A DNA stretch of 34,325 nt from Porphyromonadaceae bacterium UBA7042 (lineage in GTDB: Bacteria; Bacteroidota; Bacteroidia; Bacteroidales; Muribaculaceae). A program made the position numbers and the translations under genes. Below the pieces are notes generated by a model. The model ran no database searches, was not told the origin of the DNA, and saw only the letters and a list, made by a program, of their open reading frames with translations. Positions 18,240 to 25,629 of this stretch are shown here, piece by piece (position 1 is the stretch's first letter; the number at the start of each line of letters is the position of its first letter). The DNA is taken from positions 1 through 34,325 of the forward strand of contig DLAR01000063.1 in NCBI GenBank assembly GCA_002494015.1. Direction: 5' to 3'.

Positions 18240-18592
18240 TCGTCATGATGATGATGGTGCCTGCCGTGGCGATAATACCGGTTGCGCTCTTTGTAATATT
18301 TCTTCTGAGCCTTGCGGTACTTCTTGTATGCTTTGCGATATTTCTTGTAAGCCTTGTGGTTATGCCGCCCGTAGTATCCCGGAGGCGGAGGCGGGTAATC
18401 GTAGGTATCATACTCGACATATCTCACCCGTCGCGGAGGAGGCGGGGGCGCTATGGGGATAAAGGGATCGCCTGTCGACACGTTGAATCCCGCAGGGCCG
18501 AGATCGACCCAAAACGAGACGTTGGTCTGTCCGACGGCGACACCCGATGCGGCTATCACTGCCGTGAGCGCTATTGTTGCTATTCGTTTCAT
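18236..18592 (-). CDS. Small exported His/Lys/Tyr-rich, proline-rich protein of unknown function
   Basis: The 118-residue product has a clear signal peptide (cleavage near VAVGQ), a short conserved-looking segment (VSFWVDLGPAGFNVSTGDPF), two proline runs (about residues 49-53 and 67-71), three seven-residue repeats of the YKKYRKA type at 82-102, and a His-rich tail (five consecutive His at 112-116, then Asp-Asp). The tail could bind divalent metals; the basic/aromatic repeats could bind polyanions or the cell wall. Both ideas are inference. The gene overlaps the GH78 stop tail-to-tail by four bases and is divergent from GH67. The opposite strand also reads openly but gives a composition-driven hydrophobic string without domain logic. 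Family not recognised. Confidence 0.7.
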   Translation of the reverse strand: MKRIATIALTAVIAASGVAVGQTNVSFWVDLGPAGFNVSTGDPFIPIAPPPPPRRVRYVEYDTYDYPPPPPGYYGRHNHKAYKKYRKAYKKYRKAQKKYYKERNRYYRHGRHHHHHDD

Positions 18593-18661
18593 GACCTCGT
18601 TCTTAGATAGTTAAACGGATGGTTTCTCAGTAATACGCTCCGGCTTGATATTAAGTTCAGA

Positions 18662-18669
18662 TATATTTG
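18662..18669 (+). promoter_or_regulatory. Bacteroidetes -7 promoter element (TATATTTG) before GH67
   Basis: It matches TAnnTTTG and lies 22 bases before the GH67 start codon. A TTG at 18645-18647 is closer than the usual 19-21 base spacing for a -33 box. Together with the intervening antisense gene, this suggests GH67 is transcribed independently of GH78. Confidence 0.45.
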
Positions 18670-18691
18670 TGAATAAAATAAAAATAAGACG

Positions 18692-20692
18692 ATGACACGA
18701 CTGTTGTTTTTAGTGATTCTTTTTTTCGCGACGCTTGCCGAGGCCGCGCCGCTGTGGATGGATTTTGACTCGTCCGGCGGGACCCGGGTGACGGTGAAGG
18801 GTAGGGTGAAATCGCCCATTCTCGACACTGCCGTCAGGGAACTCGCGCTGCATTATGACGGCGACGTGACGATTGACCTCAAGAGTGACAAGTCGCTCGG
18901 GCGCGACGGGTTTGCCATCAGCGAGACCCCCGGCGGTATCACAATCACCGCCTCCAAGCCTCAGGGCGCGCTCTATGGTGCTTACCGCCTGTTGCGCAAC
19001 GTCAAGGCCGGTTATCCCGCCGCTTCGGGACGCTCGGTGCCCGCCTACGGCCTCCGCATCCTCAACCACTGGGACAACCTCGACGGGACTGTCGAGCGCG
19101 GATATGCCGGAAAGAGTCTGTGGAAATGGGAGGAGCTTCCCGCCACGGTGTCGCCGCGCTACGAGGAATATGCCCGGGCCTGTGCCTCGGTGGGCATCAA
19201 TGCCGCCGTGCTGAACAACGTGAATGCCTCGTCGCGCATCCTCTCGGCCGAATATCTCGAAAAGGTCGCCGCGCTTGCCGATGTCATGCGCCCCTACGGT
19301 ATCGCCGTCTGTCTTTCGGTCAATTTCGCCTCTCCCGTGCAGCTTGACTCGCTCCCGACAGCCGACCCGCTTGACCCGGCCGTGGCGCGGTGGTGGAAAC
19401 GCAAGGCCGACGAGATTTACCGGCTTGTTCCTGATTTTGGCGGATTTCTTGTGAAAGCCAACTCCGAGGGGCAACCCGGCCCGATGGACTACGGGCGCAC
19501 CCATGCCGAGGGTGCCAACATGCTTGCCCGCGCCTTGAAACCCCACGGCGGTATAGTCATGTGGCGCGCATTTGTCTACTCCCCGCTCGACGAAGACCGA
19601 GCCAAGCAGGCTTATCTTGAATTTCAGCCTCTTGACGGAGCGTTTGACCCCAATGTAATCGTGCAGATAAAGAACGGCCCGATTGATTTTCAGCCTCGCG
19701 AGCCTTACAGCCCTCTTTTCGGAGCTATGCCATCGACCCCGCAGATGGTTGAGTTTCAGATTACGCAGGAATACCTCGGTCATGCCAATCATCTTGCCTA
19801 TCTCGCCCCGATGTGGACCGAGTTTTATGACTATGTCGCTCCCGAGTCGATTGTGGCCTCGTCGGGCGTGGCCAATATCGGCGATTCGGAGTGCCTGACG
19901 GGGAATCCGATGGCTCAGGCCAACTGGTTTGCCTTCGGCGAGCTTTCTTGGGACCCCCATGCCACGCCGGCTGAGATTGCCGACGAGTGGCTGCGCCTTT
20001 CGGTCTATCGGCGCGACGCGGCCCCCGATGCTGCCGTTCACGACGCGCTCATGTCGATGATGCTTGACAGCCGCGAGGCTGTTGTCGACTACATGATGCC
20101 GATGGGACTGCACCACATCTTTGCTTTCGGTCACCATTACGGCCCCGAGCCGTGGTGTGACGTGCCGGGCGCCCGTGCCGACTGGCTGCCACGCTATTAT
20201 CACCGTGCCGACTCGGCGGGACTCGGGTTTGACCGCTCGCCATCGGGCAGTGATGCCGTCGGGCAGTACCCCGAGCCGTTGCGCAGCCGTCTGTCGTCGA
20301 TAGAGACCTGTCCCGAAGAGTTCCTGCTGTGGTTCCATCATGTGCCGTGGGATTACACGATGCCTTCGGGGATGACGATGTGGGAGCAGCTCTGCGCGAG
20401 CTATCAGCGCGGGGTGGACAAAGTGGCCGGGTTCCAGCGTGTCTGGGACATGGCCGAGCCTGTCGTGATTCCCGGACTTTACGCCGACGTGCGCGGGCGG
20501 CTTATGACGCAGATGCGCGATGCCGAGTGGTGGCGCGATGCCTGCCTTCTCTACTTCTCGCAATACTCGGGCCGTCCCATCCCCCTCGACATCCCTCGTC
20601 CGGTCCACACTCTTGACGACATGCGCGCCGTCAACCTCGGTATAACCAACTTCGAGTCTCCCGCGCCGCAGTTGCTCAACAAGGCAAGGTGA
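18692..20692 (+). CDS. GH67 alpha-glucuronidase
   Basis: GH67 enzymes remove (4-O-methyl)glucuronic acid from the non-reducing-end xylose of short glucuronoxylo-oligosaccharides. The protein has 666 residues and a signal peptide (MTRLLFLVILFFATLAEAA). Domains run in the usual order: an N-terminal beta-sandwich (about 20-130), the (beta/alpha)8 barrel from YGLRILNHWDNLDG, and a helical C-terminal domain. Catalytic residues inferred by alignment to known family members are general acid E259 (KANSEGQPGP) and the base pair D332 (NGPIDFQPREP) and E360 (ITQEYLG). All are present, and the reading frame is intact. It likely acts on oligosaccharides made by the GH10 enzymes, complementing GH115. It converges on xerD, with an inverted-repeat terminator between them. 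Confidence 0.95.
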   Translation: MTRLLFLVILFFATLAEAAPLWMDFDSSGGTRVTVKGRVKSPILDTAVRELALHYDGDVTIDLKSDKSLGRDGFAISETPGGITITASKPQGALYGAYRLLRNVKAGYPAASGRSVPAYGLRILNHWDNLDGTVERGYAGKSLWKWEELPATVSPRYEEYARACASVGINAAVLNNVNASSRILSAEYLEKVAALADVMRPYGIAVCLSVNFASPVQLDSLPTADPLDPAVARWWKRKADEIYRLVPDFGGFLVKANSEGQPGPMDYGRTHAEGANMLARALKPHGGIVMWRAFVYSPLDEDRAKQAYLEFQPLDGAFDPNVIVQIKNGPIDFQPREPYSPLFGAMPSTPQMVEFQITQEYLGHANHLAYLAPMWTEFYDYVAPESIVASSGVANIGDSECLTGNPMAQANWFAFGELSWDPHATPAEIADEWLRLSVYRRDAAPDAAVHDALMSMMLDSREAVVDYMMPMGLHHIFAFGHHYGPEPWCDVPGARADWLPRYYHRADSAGLGFDRSPSGSDAVGQYPEPLRSRLSSIETCPEEFLLWFHHVPWDYTMPSGMTMWEQLCASYQRGVDKVAGFQRVWDMAEPVVIPGLYADVRGRLMTQMRDAEWWRDACLLYFSQYSGRPIPLDIPRPVHTLDDMRAVNLGITNFESPAPQLLNKAR

Positions 20693-20696
20693 TTTG

Positions 20697-20787
20697 GAGG
20701 TCAGAGGTCAGAGTTATGAGTGACGAGGTGTAATTAGTCTAATTAGAATCTACCACCTCGTCACTCATAACTCTGACTTCTGACTTC
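20697..20787. terminator. Long inverted repeat, probable bidirectional terminator between GH67 and xerD
   Basis: Arms 20697-20730 and 20754-20787 are 34 bases each. They differ at two positions that become G-U pairs in the plus-strand RNA. The 23-base loop contains a second hairpin (20731-20737/20739-20745). The right arm includes the last codons and stop of xerD. There is no long T-run, but the convergent position and stem size fit a transcription stop for both genes. Confidence 0.7.
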
Positions 20788-21688
20788 TATTCCTCGGGTG
20801 GTAGCGGAGGATGTCGTCGCGCAGGCGGGTGCGGTCGATGTGGAGATAGAGTTGTGTCGTCGATAGGTTTTCGTGGCCGAGCATCATCTGAATGGCGCGG
20901 AGGTTGGCACCGCCTTCGAGCAGATGGGTGGCGAAAGAGTGGCGCAGGGTGTGGGGCGAGATTACGCGGTTTATTCCTGCCGCGTCGGCAAGCTGCCTGA
21001 CGAGGGTGAAAATCATCTGGCGCGTCAGCCGGCGGCCGCGACGGTTGAGAAACAGGATGTTTTCCTCGCCCGGCTTGATGTCGAGCAACTGACGGTCGGC
21101 GAGGTAGGTGTTGATTTCGTCGACTGAGTTCTGCGACATAGGCACCATGCGCTCCTTGTTGCCCTTGCCGGTGACGATGAGGTAGCCTTCGGTCATGAAC
21201 ACGCGTGAGATTTCGAGGTTGACAAGCTCGCTGACACGCAGTCCGCAGCCATAGAGTGTCTCAATGATGGCGCGGTTGCGCGTCGCTTCTTCCTTGGAGG
21301 GGTCGATGGCGGCAATCATAGCGTCGATTTCGTCAAGCGTGAGCACTTCGGGGAGATACATTCCCACTTTCGGTGTCTCCAGCATTGCCGCCGGGTCATC
21401 ATCCATGTAGTTTTCGAGGCGCATAAAGCGGAAGAAGGTCCTCACACCCGAGACTATGCGCGCCCGAGACCGCTCGGCGATGCCGAGATCAATCAGCTCG
21501 CCGATGAACTGTCTGAGGTCGTCGGTTGTGGCCTCGGCGAGGGTTTTGCCGCTGTTTTCAAGGTAGCCGACGAGTTTTTCCACATCCATGCGGTAGTTGA
21601 CAAGGGTGTTGGGCGACATCCCGCGCTCAACGAGCAGATAGCTCTCAAATGTATCGAGCAGACGGTCGGTTGCAGGGAGCGTTCTCAT
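20765..21688 (-). CDS. xerD: Tyrosine recombinase XerD-like
   Basis: Xer recombinases resolve chromosome dimers at dif during division. The 307-residue protein has the SAM-like N-terminal core-binding domain (about residues 8-95, FESYLLVERGMSPNTLVNY) and a complete catalytic set: R151 (GCGLRVSEL), K175 (GKGNKER), H246 and R249 (SPHTLRHSFATHLL), H272 (LGHENLSTTQ) and nucleophile Y281. It starts inside the stop of the methyltransferase-like gene (ATGA overlap, 21685-21688), which implies translational coupling. The last residues (RSQKSEL) are encoded by the inverted repeat at 20754-20787. The operon setting and length fit a housekeeping Xer protein rather than a mobile-element integrase. Distinguishing XerC from XerD needs comparison with the other copy in the genome. 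Confidence 0.88.
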   Translation of the reverse strand: MRTLPATDRLLDTFESYLLVERGMSPNTLVNYRMDVEKLVGYLENSGKTLAEATTDDLRQFIGELIDLGIAERSRARIVSGVRTFFRFMRLENYMDDDPAAMLETPKVGMYLPEVLTLDEIDAMIAAIDPSKEEATRNRAIIETLYGCGLRVSELVNLEISRVFMTEGYLIVTGKGNKERMVPMSQNSVDEINTYLADRQLLDIKPGEENILFLNRRGRRLTRQMIFTLVRQLADAAGINRVISPHTLRHSFATHLLEGGANLRAIQMMLGHENLSTTQLYLHIDRTRLRDDILRYHPRNRSQKSEL

Positions 21689-22326
21689 AGGTCGACCTTG
21701 AAAAACTGTTTAGGGAGGTCGGGACGGGTTACAATGATGGCTGAATCGCGGTCGGCAAACACCATTCCGCGGGACATCAGTCTGATTGCCTCTTGGAGTA
21801 TTGATTCGTTGTCGCGGCGGTTGCGCACGATGACGACCGCCCCTGTCGGCAGATAGCCTGATAGAAATGACAGCAAGGCGGTTGCGCCATCGCCTGCCTC
21901 GACGGAGTTTATGATGACAAACGGTGTGTGACCCCCGGCCTCTATCCTTGCGGTATAGAGGCTGACCGCCTCGCGCAAAGCAGGACGGCTTGTCACACGG
22001 CCGCCATTTATCTCCACGGCATCGGAGGTGGTGACAATCCGGCTGCGCGAGTCGTGGAGCAGCAGTGCGGCTTTAACCCACTCTCCACACTCCTTGTCAC
22101 TGCCTGTCTCAAGCACCTCGCGGGGATTGAAGTGACAGGCGATGCGGAACAGCAGCCGCGCCCGTTTCCTCTCCCTGCCGCTGATGTCATCAAGAGCCGC
22201 GTAGCCATAGTAATGGTAACCCGTGTTGTGGACAACGCCGGTTATGAAGTTGAACGCGAAGGGGGAGTGTACGCCATACCCCTTGTTGCGCCTCCAGTGA
22301 AAGATGCGTTTCCACCACGCGGCCAT
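21685..22326 (-). CDS. Class I SAM-dependent methyltransferase-like protein
   Basis: A cytoplasmic protein of about 213 residues. The start MAAWWKRIF at 22326 overlaps the YfhO stop in a TGATG arrangement, and the stop overlaps the xerD start, so it is translationally coupled on both sides. The N-terminal NKGYGVHSPFAFNFITGVV segment is typical of a Bacteroidetes O-methyltransferase-like family. The central region has the alternating beta/alpha pattern of a Rossmann methyltransferase (EVLETGSDKECGEWVKAALL, then FVIINSVEAGDGATALLSFLSGYLPTGAVVIVRN). The glycine-rich SAM loop is weak (ETGSDKECG instead of a clear GxGxG), so catalytic activity is uncertain. Substrate unknown. Confidence 0.65.
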   Translation of the reverse strand: MAAWWKRIFHWRRNKGYGVHSPFAFNFITGVVHNTGYHYYGYAALDDISGRERKRARLLFRIACHFNPREVLETGSDKECGEWVKAALLLHDSRSRIVTTSDAVEINGGRVTSRPALREAVSLYTARIEAGGHTPFVIINSVEAGDGATALLSFLSGYLPTGAVVIVRNRRDNESILQEAIRLMSRGMVFADRDSAIIVTRPDLPKQFFKVDL

Positions 22327-24884
22327 CAGGCTCGGGCGGTGTCCTTTCCGCACCCGGTGACAGCGAAGACGGCGGCACAGATTGCCGCGATGTAGATGAG
22401 AATGACGGCGATTGTGGCCAAGGTGTCGGTCGTGTGGAGCGATTTCGGGTCAAAGCGCATCTCGACGGTGTGGTCTCCGGCGGGTATATTGAGGGCGCGC
22501 AACACATAATCGACGCGGCCTATTTCGGCAGGTTTCCCGTCGATTGTCGCCGTCCATCCCCACGGGAAGAACACTTCGGAGAACACGGCCACCCCACCGG
22601 CAGCCGAGCGGGCGCGGTAGGTGACGCGGTTGGGCGCGTAGGTGGTCTCGTAAATCGTGTCGCCGGGAGTTACCGGCTTGGACGCGCCGAGGATGTCGCG
22701 GAAACGGCTGTCGGCCACGGCTGTGGTTGCGGGATTGATGACATCGAGCGCGGCCATCTCCTCGTCGGGGGTAGCGACATAGTCCACGCGGTCAACCCAC
22801 CACGCGTTGCCGAGAGCCTCGGGATTGCGCAGCGGCTGTCCCTGCATGTCGACGATGTAGCGGGCGTTGAGCATGTTGAGCACATTCCAGTCGGCATCGG
22901 TTTCGCTGCCACGGGTGAAGTTGTCGAGATGGCGGTCGATGAGGTCCTGATAGCGTGTCAGCTTGGCTGCATGGTAGCCGCCGACAGCCTTGTGGTAGTA
23001 GGAGGGGTCGGCGCTGTAAAAGCGCGGGATGTCCATCACGCGGTAGTTCATAGCCGTGTCGGCCAGTATGATACGGTCAGCCTCGGTTATGGCTATGGGT
23101 GCCCCGGTCGTGAGCTGCTTGGGGACGAAACTGTCGTGGTTGAGATAACGCTTGTTGACCATGAACAGGTCGCCGAGGATGAGGACCCCGGTCACGGCGG
23201 CGACAAGCACCCCGTTGAGACGGCGGCGGATATAGAGCGCGAGGCACACGAACCCGATGGCGAGAATCAGCAGCGACCTTAGCGAATCGTCGCTGACCAT
23301 TCCATGCCGCAGCGATTCGACCAGCGAGTAGATGCGGGGACTCTGGAGGCTGAACGCGCCCACCTGCGTGGCATCGTAGCCCTGTGACATGAGAGCCTGA
23401 GTCAGGTATGCGTCAATCTGGCGGTCGTTGTCGGTGATGACCGAGCCGAAGATTCCGGGCGCGATGATGCCGAGGAGGCACACCGCCATCGACAGGCCGA
23501 AACACCATGCCATCGGCTTGAAAAAGCGTCCCGGCTCGGGGTCGGTAAATAGTTTCTGCAATGCCATGACGGCAAGCAGCGGCATCGTGAACTCGGCGAT
23601 GACAAGGATACTCTCGACGGTGCGGAACTTGGCATACATCGGCGCGCATGTCAGCATGATGTCGGTGAATGTCATCGCGTGACGGCCCCATGCGAGGCAT
23701 ATCGAGAAGCATGTCAGCACGAGCAACGCCCATTTAAGCGGCCCCTTGACGATGACGCAGCCGAGGAGGAACAGCGCGAAAATCAGCGCCCCGACGTAGA
23801 CAGGGCCGTTGGTGCCCTCCGGGTCGCCGAAGTACTGGCTCATGTAGTCGAGATACTGCGCCTCCATGCCGTCGATTTCACCCTTGGAGACCATTTCCTT
23901 GGTCTCGTCGAGCGACGACAGGTTCATCATCTTGAACGACCCTTTTTCAGGCTTGGCCGACGCGCCTCCCTTAACATTGGGGATGAGGAGCGAGAATGTC
24001 TCGGACGGCTGGTAGCTGTACTGGGTGATATAGTCCTTGTCGAGACCGCCGGTCGACTTTCCTGCCGTTGCGGCGGGTTGGGTCAGCTCGCTGTGTCGGC
24101 CGCGCATTGTCTCTTTGGAGTACTCATAGGTATTGTAAAGGCTCGGCAGATTGGCTGCTACGGCGAGGACGGCTGCTGCGGCGAGGGTGCCGGTCGCAAT
24201 GCCCCACTGCCGTATTTTCTTCTCCTTCAGGGCCGAGACGAGGCATGCAATCACTATCCCGAGGATGACAAAGAGGAAGTAGTAGGACATCTGCACATGG
24301 TTGGAGGCAATCTGCATCATCGCAAAGAGAGCCGCCAGCGCGCCTCCCGCCAGATATCGCCCTCGGTAGCAGAGGAGGATGCCTGCGATAGTGGGGGGTA
24401 TATAGGCGAGGGTGACGAATTTCCAGATGTGTCCCGCCCCGATGATTATGACAAAGTAGGAGGAGAATCCGTAGGCCACGGCTCCGATCAGTGCGACCCA
24501 CCATCTCATTTTCATCGAAATCAGCAGTATGAAGAATCCCACCATCATCATCGCTACCAGCGACGAGGGGGAGGGGAGTCCGAGGCCCATGACGGTGTTA
24601 ATCCACGAGAAAAGGCGGCTCGACGGGTAGGAGGGCGAAATCTGGAACGTGGGCATTCCCGAAAAGAGCGAGTTGGTCCACCGGGTGACCTCGCCTGTCT
24701 CCTCAGAGTAGGCCTTGGCCTCCTGACCTATCGCCGCGCCCTGCTGCATGTCGTGCTGGCGCAGCACGTTCCCCTCCATGGCGTCGGGGTAGAAAAACGC
24801 TACCGCGATTGCGGCTATAATCACAAGCGCGCCGACAAACTGCCACAGCGACGCGCTTTTCAGAAAGTTCTTGAGCTTTTCCAT
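22326..24884 (-). CDS. YfhO-family polytopic membrane protein (GT-C-like)
   Basis: An 852-residue inner-membrane protein. One N-terminal hydrophobic helix (about residues 14-32) precedes a long extracytoplasmic loop (NVLRQHDMQQGAA, TRWTNSLFSGMPTFQI), followed by roughly ten to twelve membrane segments, a large soluble C-terminal domain (about 590-810, ending AGDHTVEMRFDPKSL) and a final helix. This order fits the YfhO family, which is related to GT-C glycosyltransferases. In Bacillus YfhO is implicated in lipoteichoic acid glycosylation; the role in Bacteroidetes is not defined. It starts four bases after the lipoprotein stop and overlaps the next start. No regulatory signal of its own was seen. 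Confidence 0.85.
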   Translation of the reverse strand: MEKLKNFLKSASLWQFVGALVIIAAIAVAFFYPDAMEGNVLRQHDMQQGAAIGQEAKAYSEETGEVTRWTNSLFSGMPTFQISPSYPSSRLFSWINTVMGLGLPSPSSLVAMMMVGFFILLISMKMRWWVALIGAVAYGFSSYFVIIIGAGHIWKFVTLAYIPPTIAGILLCYRGRYLAGGALAALFAMMQIASNHVQMSYYFLFVILGIVIACLVSALKEKKIRQWGIATGTLAAAAVLAVAANLPSLYNTYEYSKETMRGRHSELTQPAATAGKSTGGLDKDYITQYSYQPSETFSLLIPNVKGGASAKPEKGSFKMMNLSSLDETKEMVSKGEIDGMEAQYLDYMSQYFGDPEGTNGPVYVGALIFALFLLGCVIVKGPLKWALLVLTCFSICLAWGRHAMTFTDIMLTCAPMYAKFRTVESILVIAEFTMPLLAVMALQKLFTDPEPGRFFKPMAWCFGLSMAVCLLGIIAPGIFGSVITDNDRQIDAYLTQALMSQGYDATQVGAFSLQSPRIYSLVESLRHGMVSDDSLRSLLILAIGFVCLALYIRRRLNGVLVAAVTGVLILGDLFMVNKRYLNHDSFVPKQLTTGAPIAITEADRIILADTAMNYRVMDIPRFYSADPSYYHKAVGGYHAAKLTRYQDLIDRHLDNFTRGSETDADWNVLNMLNARYIVDMQGQPLRNPEALGNAWWVDRVDYVATPDEEMAALDVINPATTAVADSRFRDILGASKPVTPGDTIYETTYAPNRVTYRARSAAGGVAVFSEVFFPWGWTATIDGKPAEIGRVDYVLRALNIPAGDHTVEMRFDPKSLHTTDTLATIAVILIYIAAICAAVFAVTGCGKDTARA

Positions 24885-24888
24885 AAGG

Positions 24889-25443
24889 TTATTCGGCGGG
24901 ACGGAGTTCTACTGGGATATCGGATGAAGCGGTTTTGGCCGAGTCGGCTGCCACGCTGTCGGTCTTGGCCGGAGCTGTCAGCTCGCCGCCGCGGATAGCG
25001 TCATACTCGGTCAGCCGGCTGCGGAAATCCTCGGCGATTGAGTCGATGTTGACCGCCGGGTTGAGCTGCCGGGCTTTTTCAAACGCCGCTTTCATGTCGC
25101 GCGGGTTTATGCCGACGGCGATGTCATACACGTCGACAAACTTGCGCAGTGTCTCCAAGTCGCGCTGGCGATGTTTCTCCTTGACGGCCTTGTTGTGTAC
25201 CTCCATGAAGGCCACCAGCACGGCGACGGTCTCCTCGGGGGTGAGGTCGTCGACATAGAGCGACATGCTGTCAGCGAGTTCCGACGCTGTGCCGAGGTTT
25301 CCGGCCGAGAGCGCGTCGGCCAACTGGGTGTTCTGCTGTTCCACGACCTCGACAGGCTTTTCCGACTCGGTGTTTTTCTTTCCGCAGGCAGCCGCGCAGG
25401 CAACGAGCAGGCAGGCGGCTAAAACTGGCAATATATTTTTCAT
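24889..25443 (-). CDS. Small lipoprotein of unknown function
   Basis: The start is MKNILPVLAACLLVAC at 25443. A longer in-frame start at 25476 would lie inside the promoter element and was rejected. The lipobox is LVAC with C16; a second Cys at position 20 (AAAC) is an alternative. The mature part of about 165 residues is mostly helical and acidic with Ala/Ser-rich ends (VEVVEQQNTQLADALSAGN, DDLTPEETVAVLVAFMEVHNKAVKEKHRQRD). No recognised domain. It is the first gene of the lipoprotein-YfhO-methyltransferase-xerD operon. Confidence 0.75.
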   Translation of the reverse strand: MKNILPVLAACLLVACAAACGKKNTESEKPVEVVEQQNTQLADALSAGNLGTASELADSMSLYVDDLTPEETVAVLVAFMEVHNKAVKEKHRQRDLETLRKFVDVYDIAVGINPRDMKAAFEKARQLNPAVNIDSIAEDFRSRLTEYDAIRGGELTAPAKTDSVAADSAKTASSDIPVELRPAE

Positions 25444-25473
25444 TGAGTTCAATTTTTGCTTATATCCAACTTG

Positions 25474-25481
25474 CAAAGATA
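25474..25481 (-). promoter_or_regulatory. Bacteroidetes -7 promoter element (TATCTTTG) of the lipoprotein-xerD operon
   Basis: Read on the minus strand, TATCTTTG lies 31 bases upstream of the lipoprotein start at 25443. An 18-base context (TGCAAAGATACAAATAAT on the plus strand) is identical to that at the signalling-operon promoter (33034). No clear -33 element. Confidence 0.6.
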
Positions 25482-25556
25482 CAAATAATCTTCTATATTA
25501 TGCCCCATCGTGCGAAAAACTGAAAAAACTGACTGCGACGGGTTGTGGGGCCACAT

Positions 25557-25598
25557 AAAAGGCACTCCCTGCATAGGCGTTGCCACACGGGGAGTGCC
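25557..25598 (-). terminator. Rho-independent terminator of the phospho-signalling operon
   Basis: On the minus strand, a perfect nine-bp stem (25590-25598 with 25561-25569, GGCACTCCC/GGGAGTGCC) containing a small inner GGC-GTT-GCC hairpin is followed by TTTT (25557-25560). It lies 32 bases after the stop of the BACON-domain gene, marking the operon end. Confidence 0.75.
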
Positions 25599-25629
25599 GG
25601 TTTTGTGTGATTACTTGTGATTACCGATG

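Noticed and set aside
18245..18610. Plus-strand frame giving a hydrophobic, membrane-like protein over the small His-rich gene
   Set aside because: The hydrophobic string is what antisense reading of Lys/Tyr/His codons gives. The minus strand has a proper signal peptide and ordered repeats.
18710..20608. Long open frame antisense to GH67
   Set aside because: It is a mirror of a fully motif-supported GH67 gene in GC-rich sequence, with a His/Arg-rich translation and no domain pattern.
20765..21688. XerD as an integrase of a mobile element
   Set aside because: It is coupled by overlapping codons to housekeeping-type genes, and no attachment site, excision gene or cargo is present.
23679..24998. 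Long plus-strand open frame opposite the YfhO gene
   Set aside because: Translation is charged and repetitive without domain features, while the minus strand shows a membrane protein with overlapping neighbour genes.
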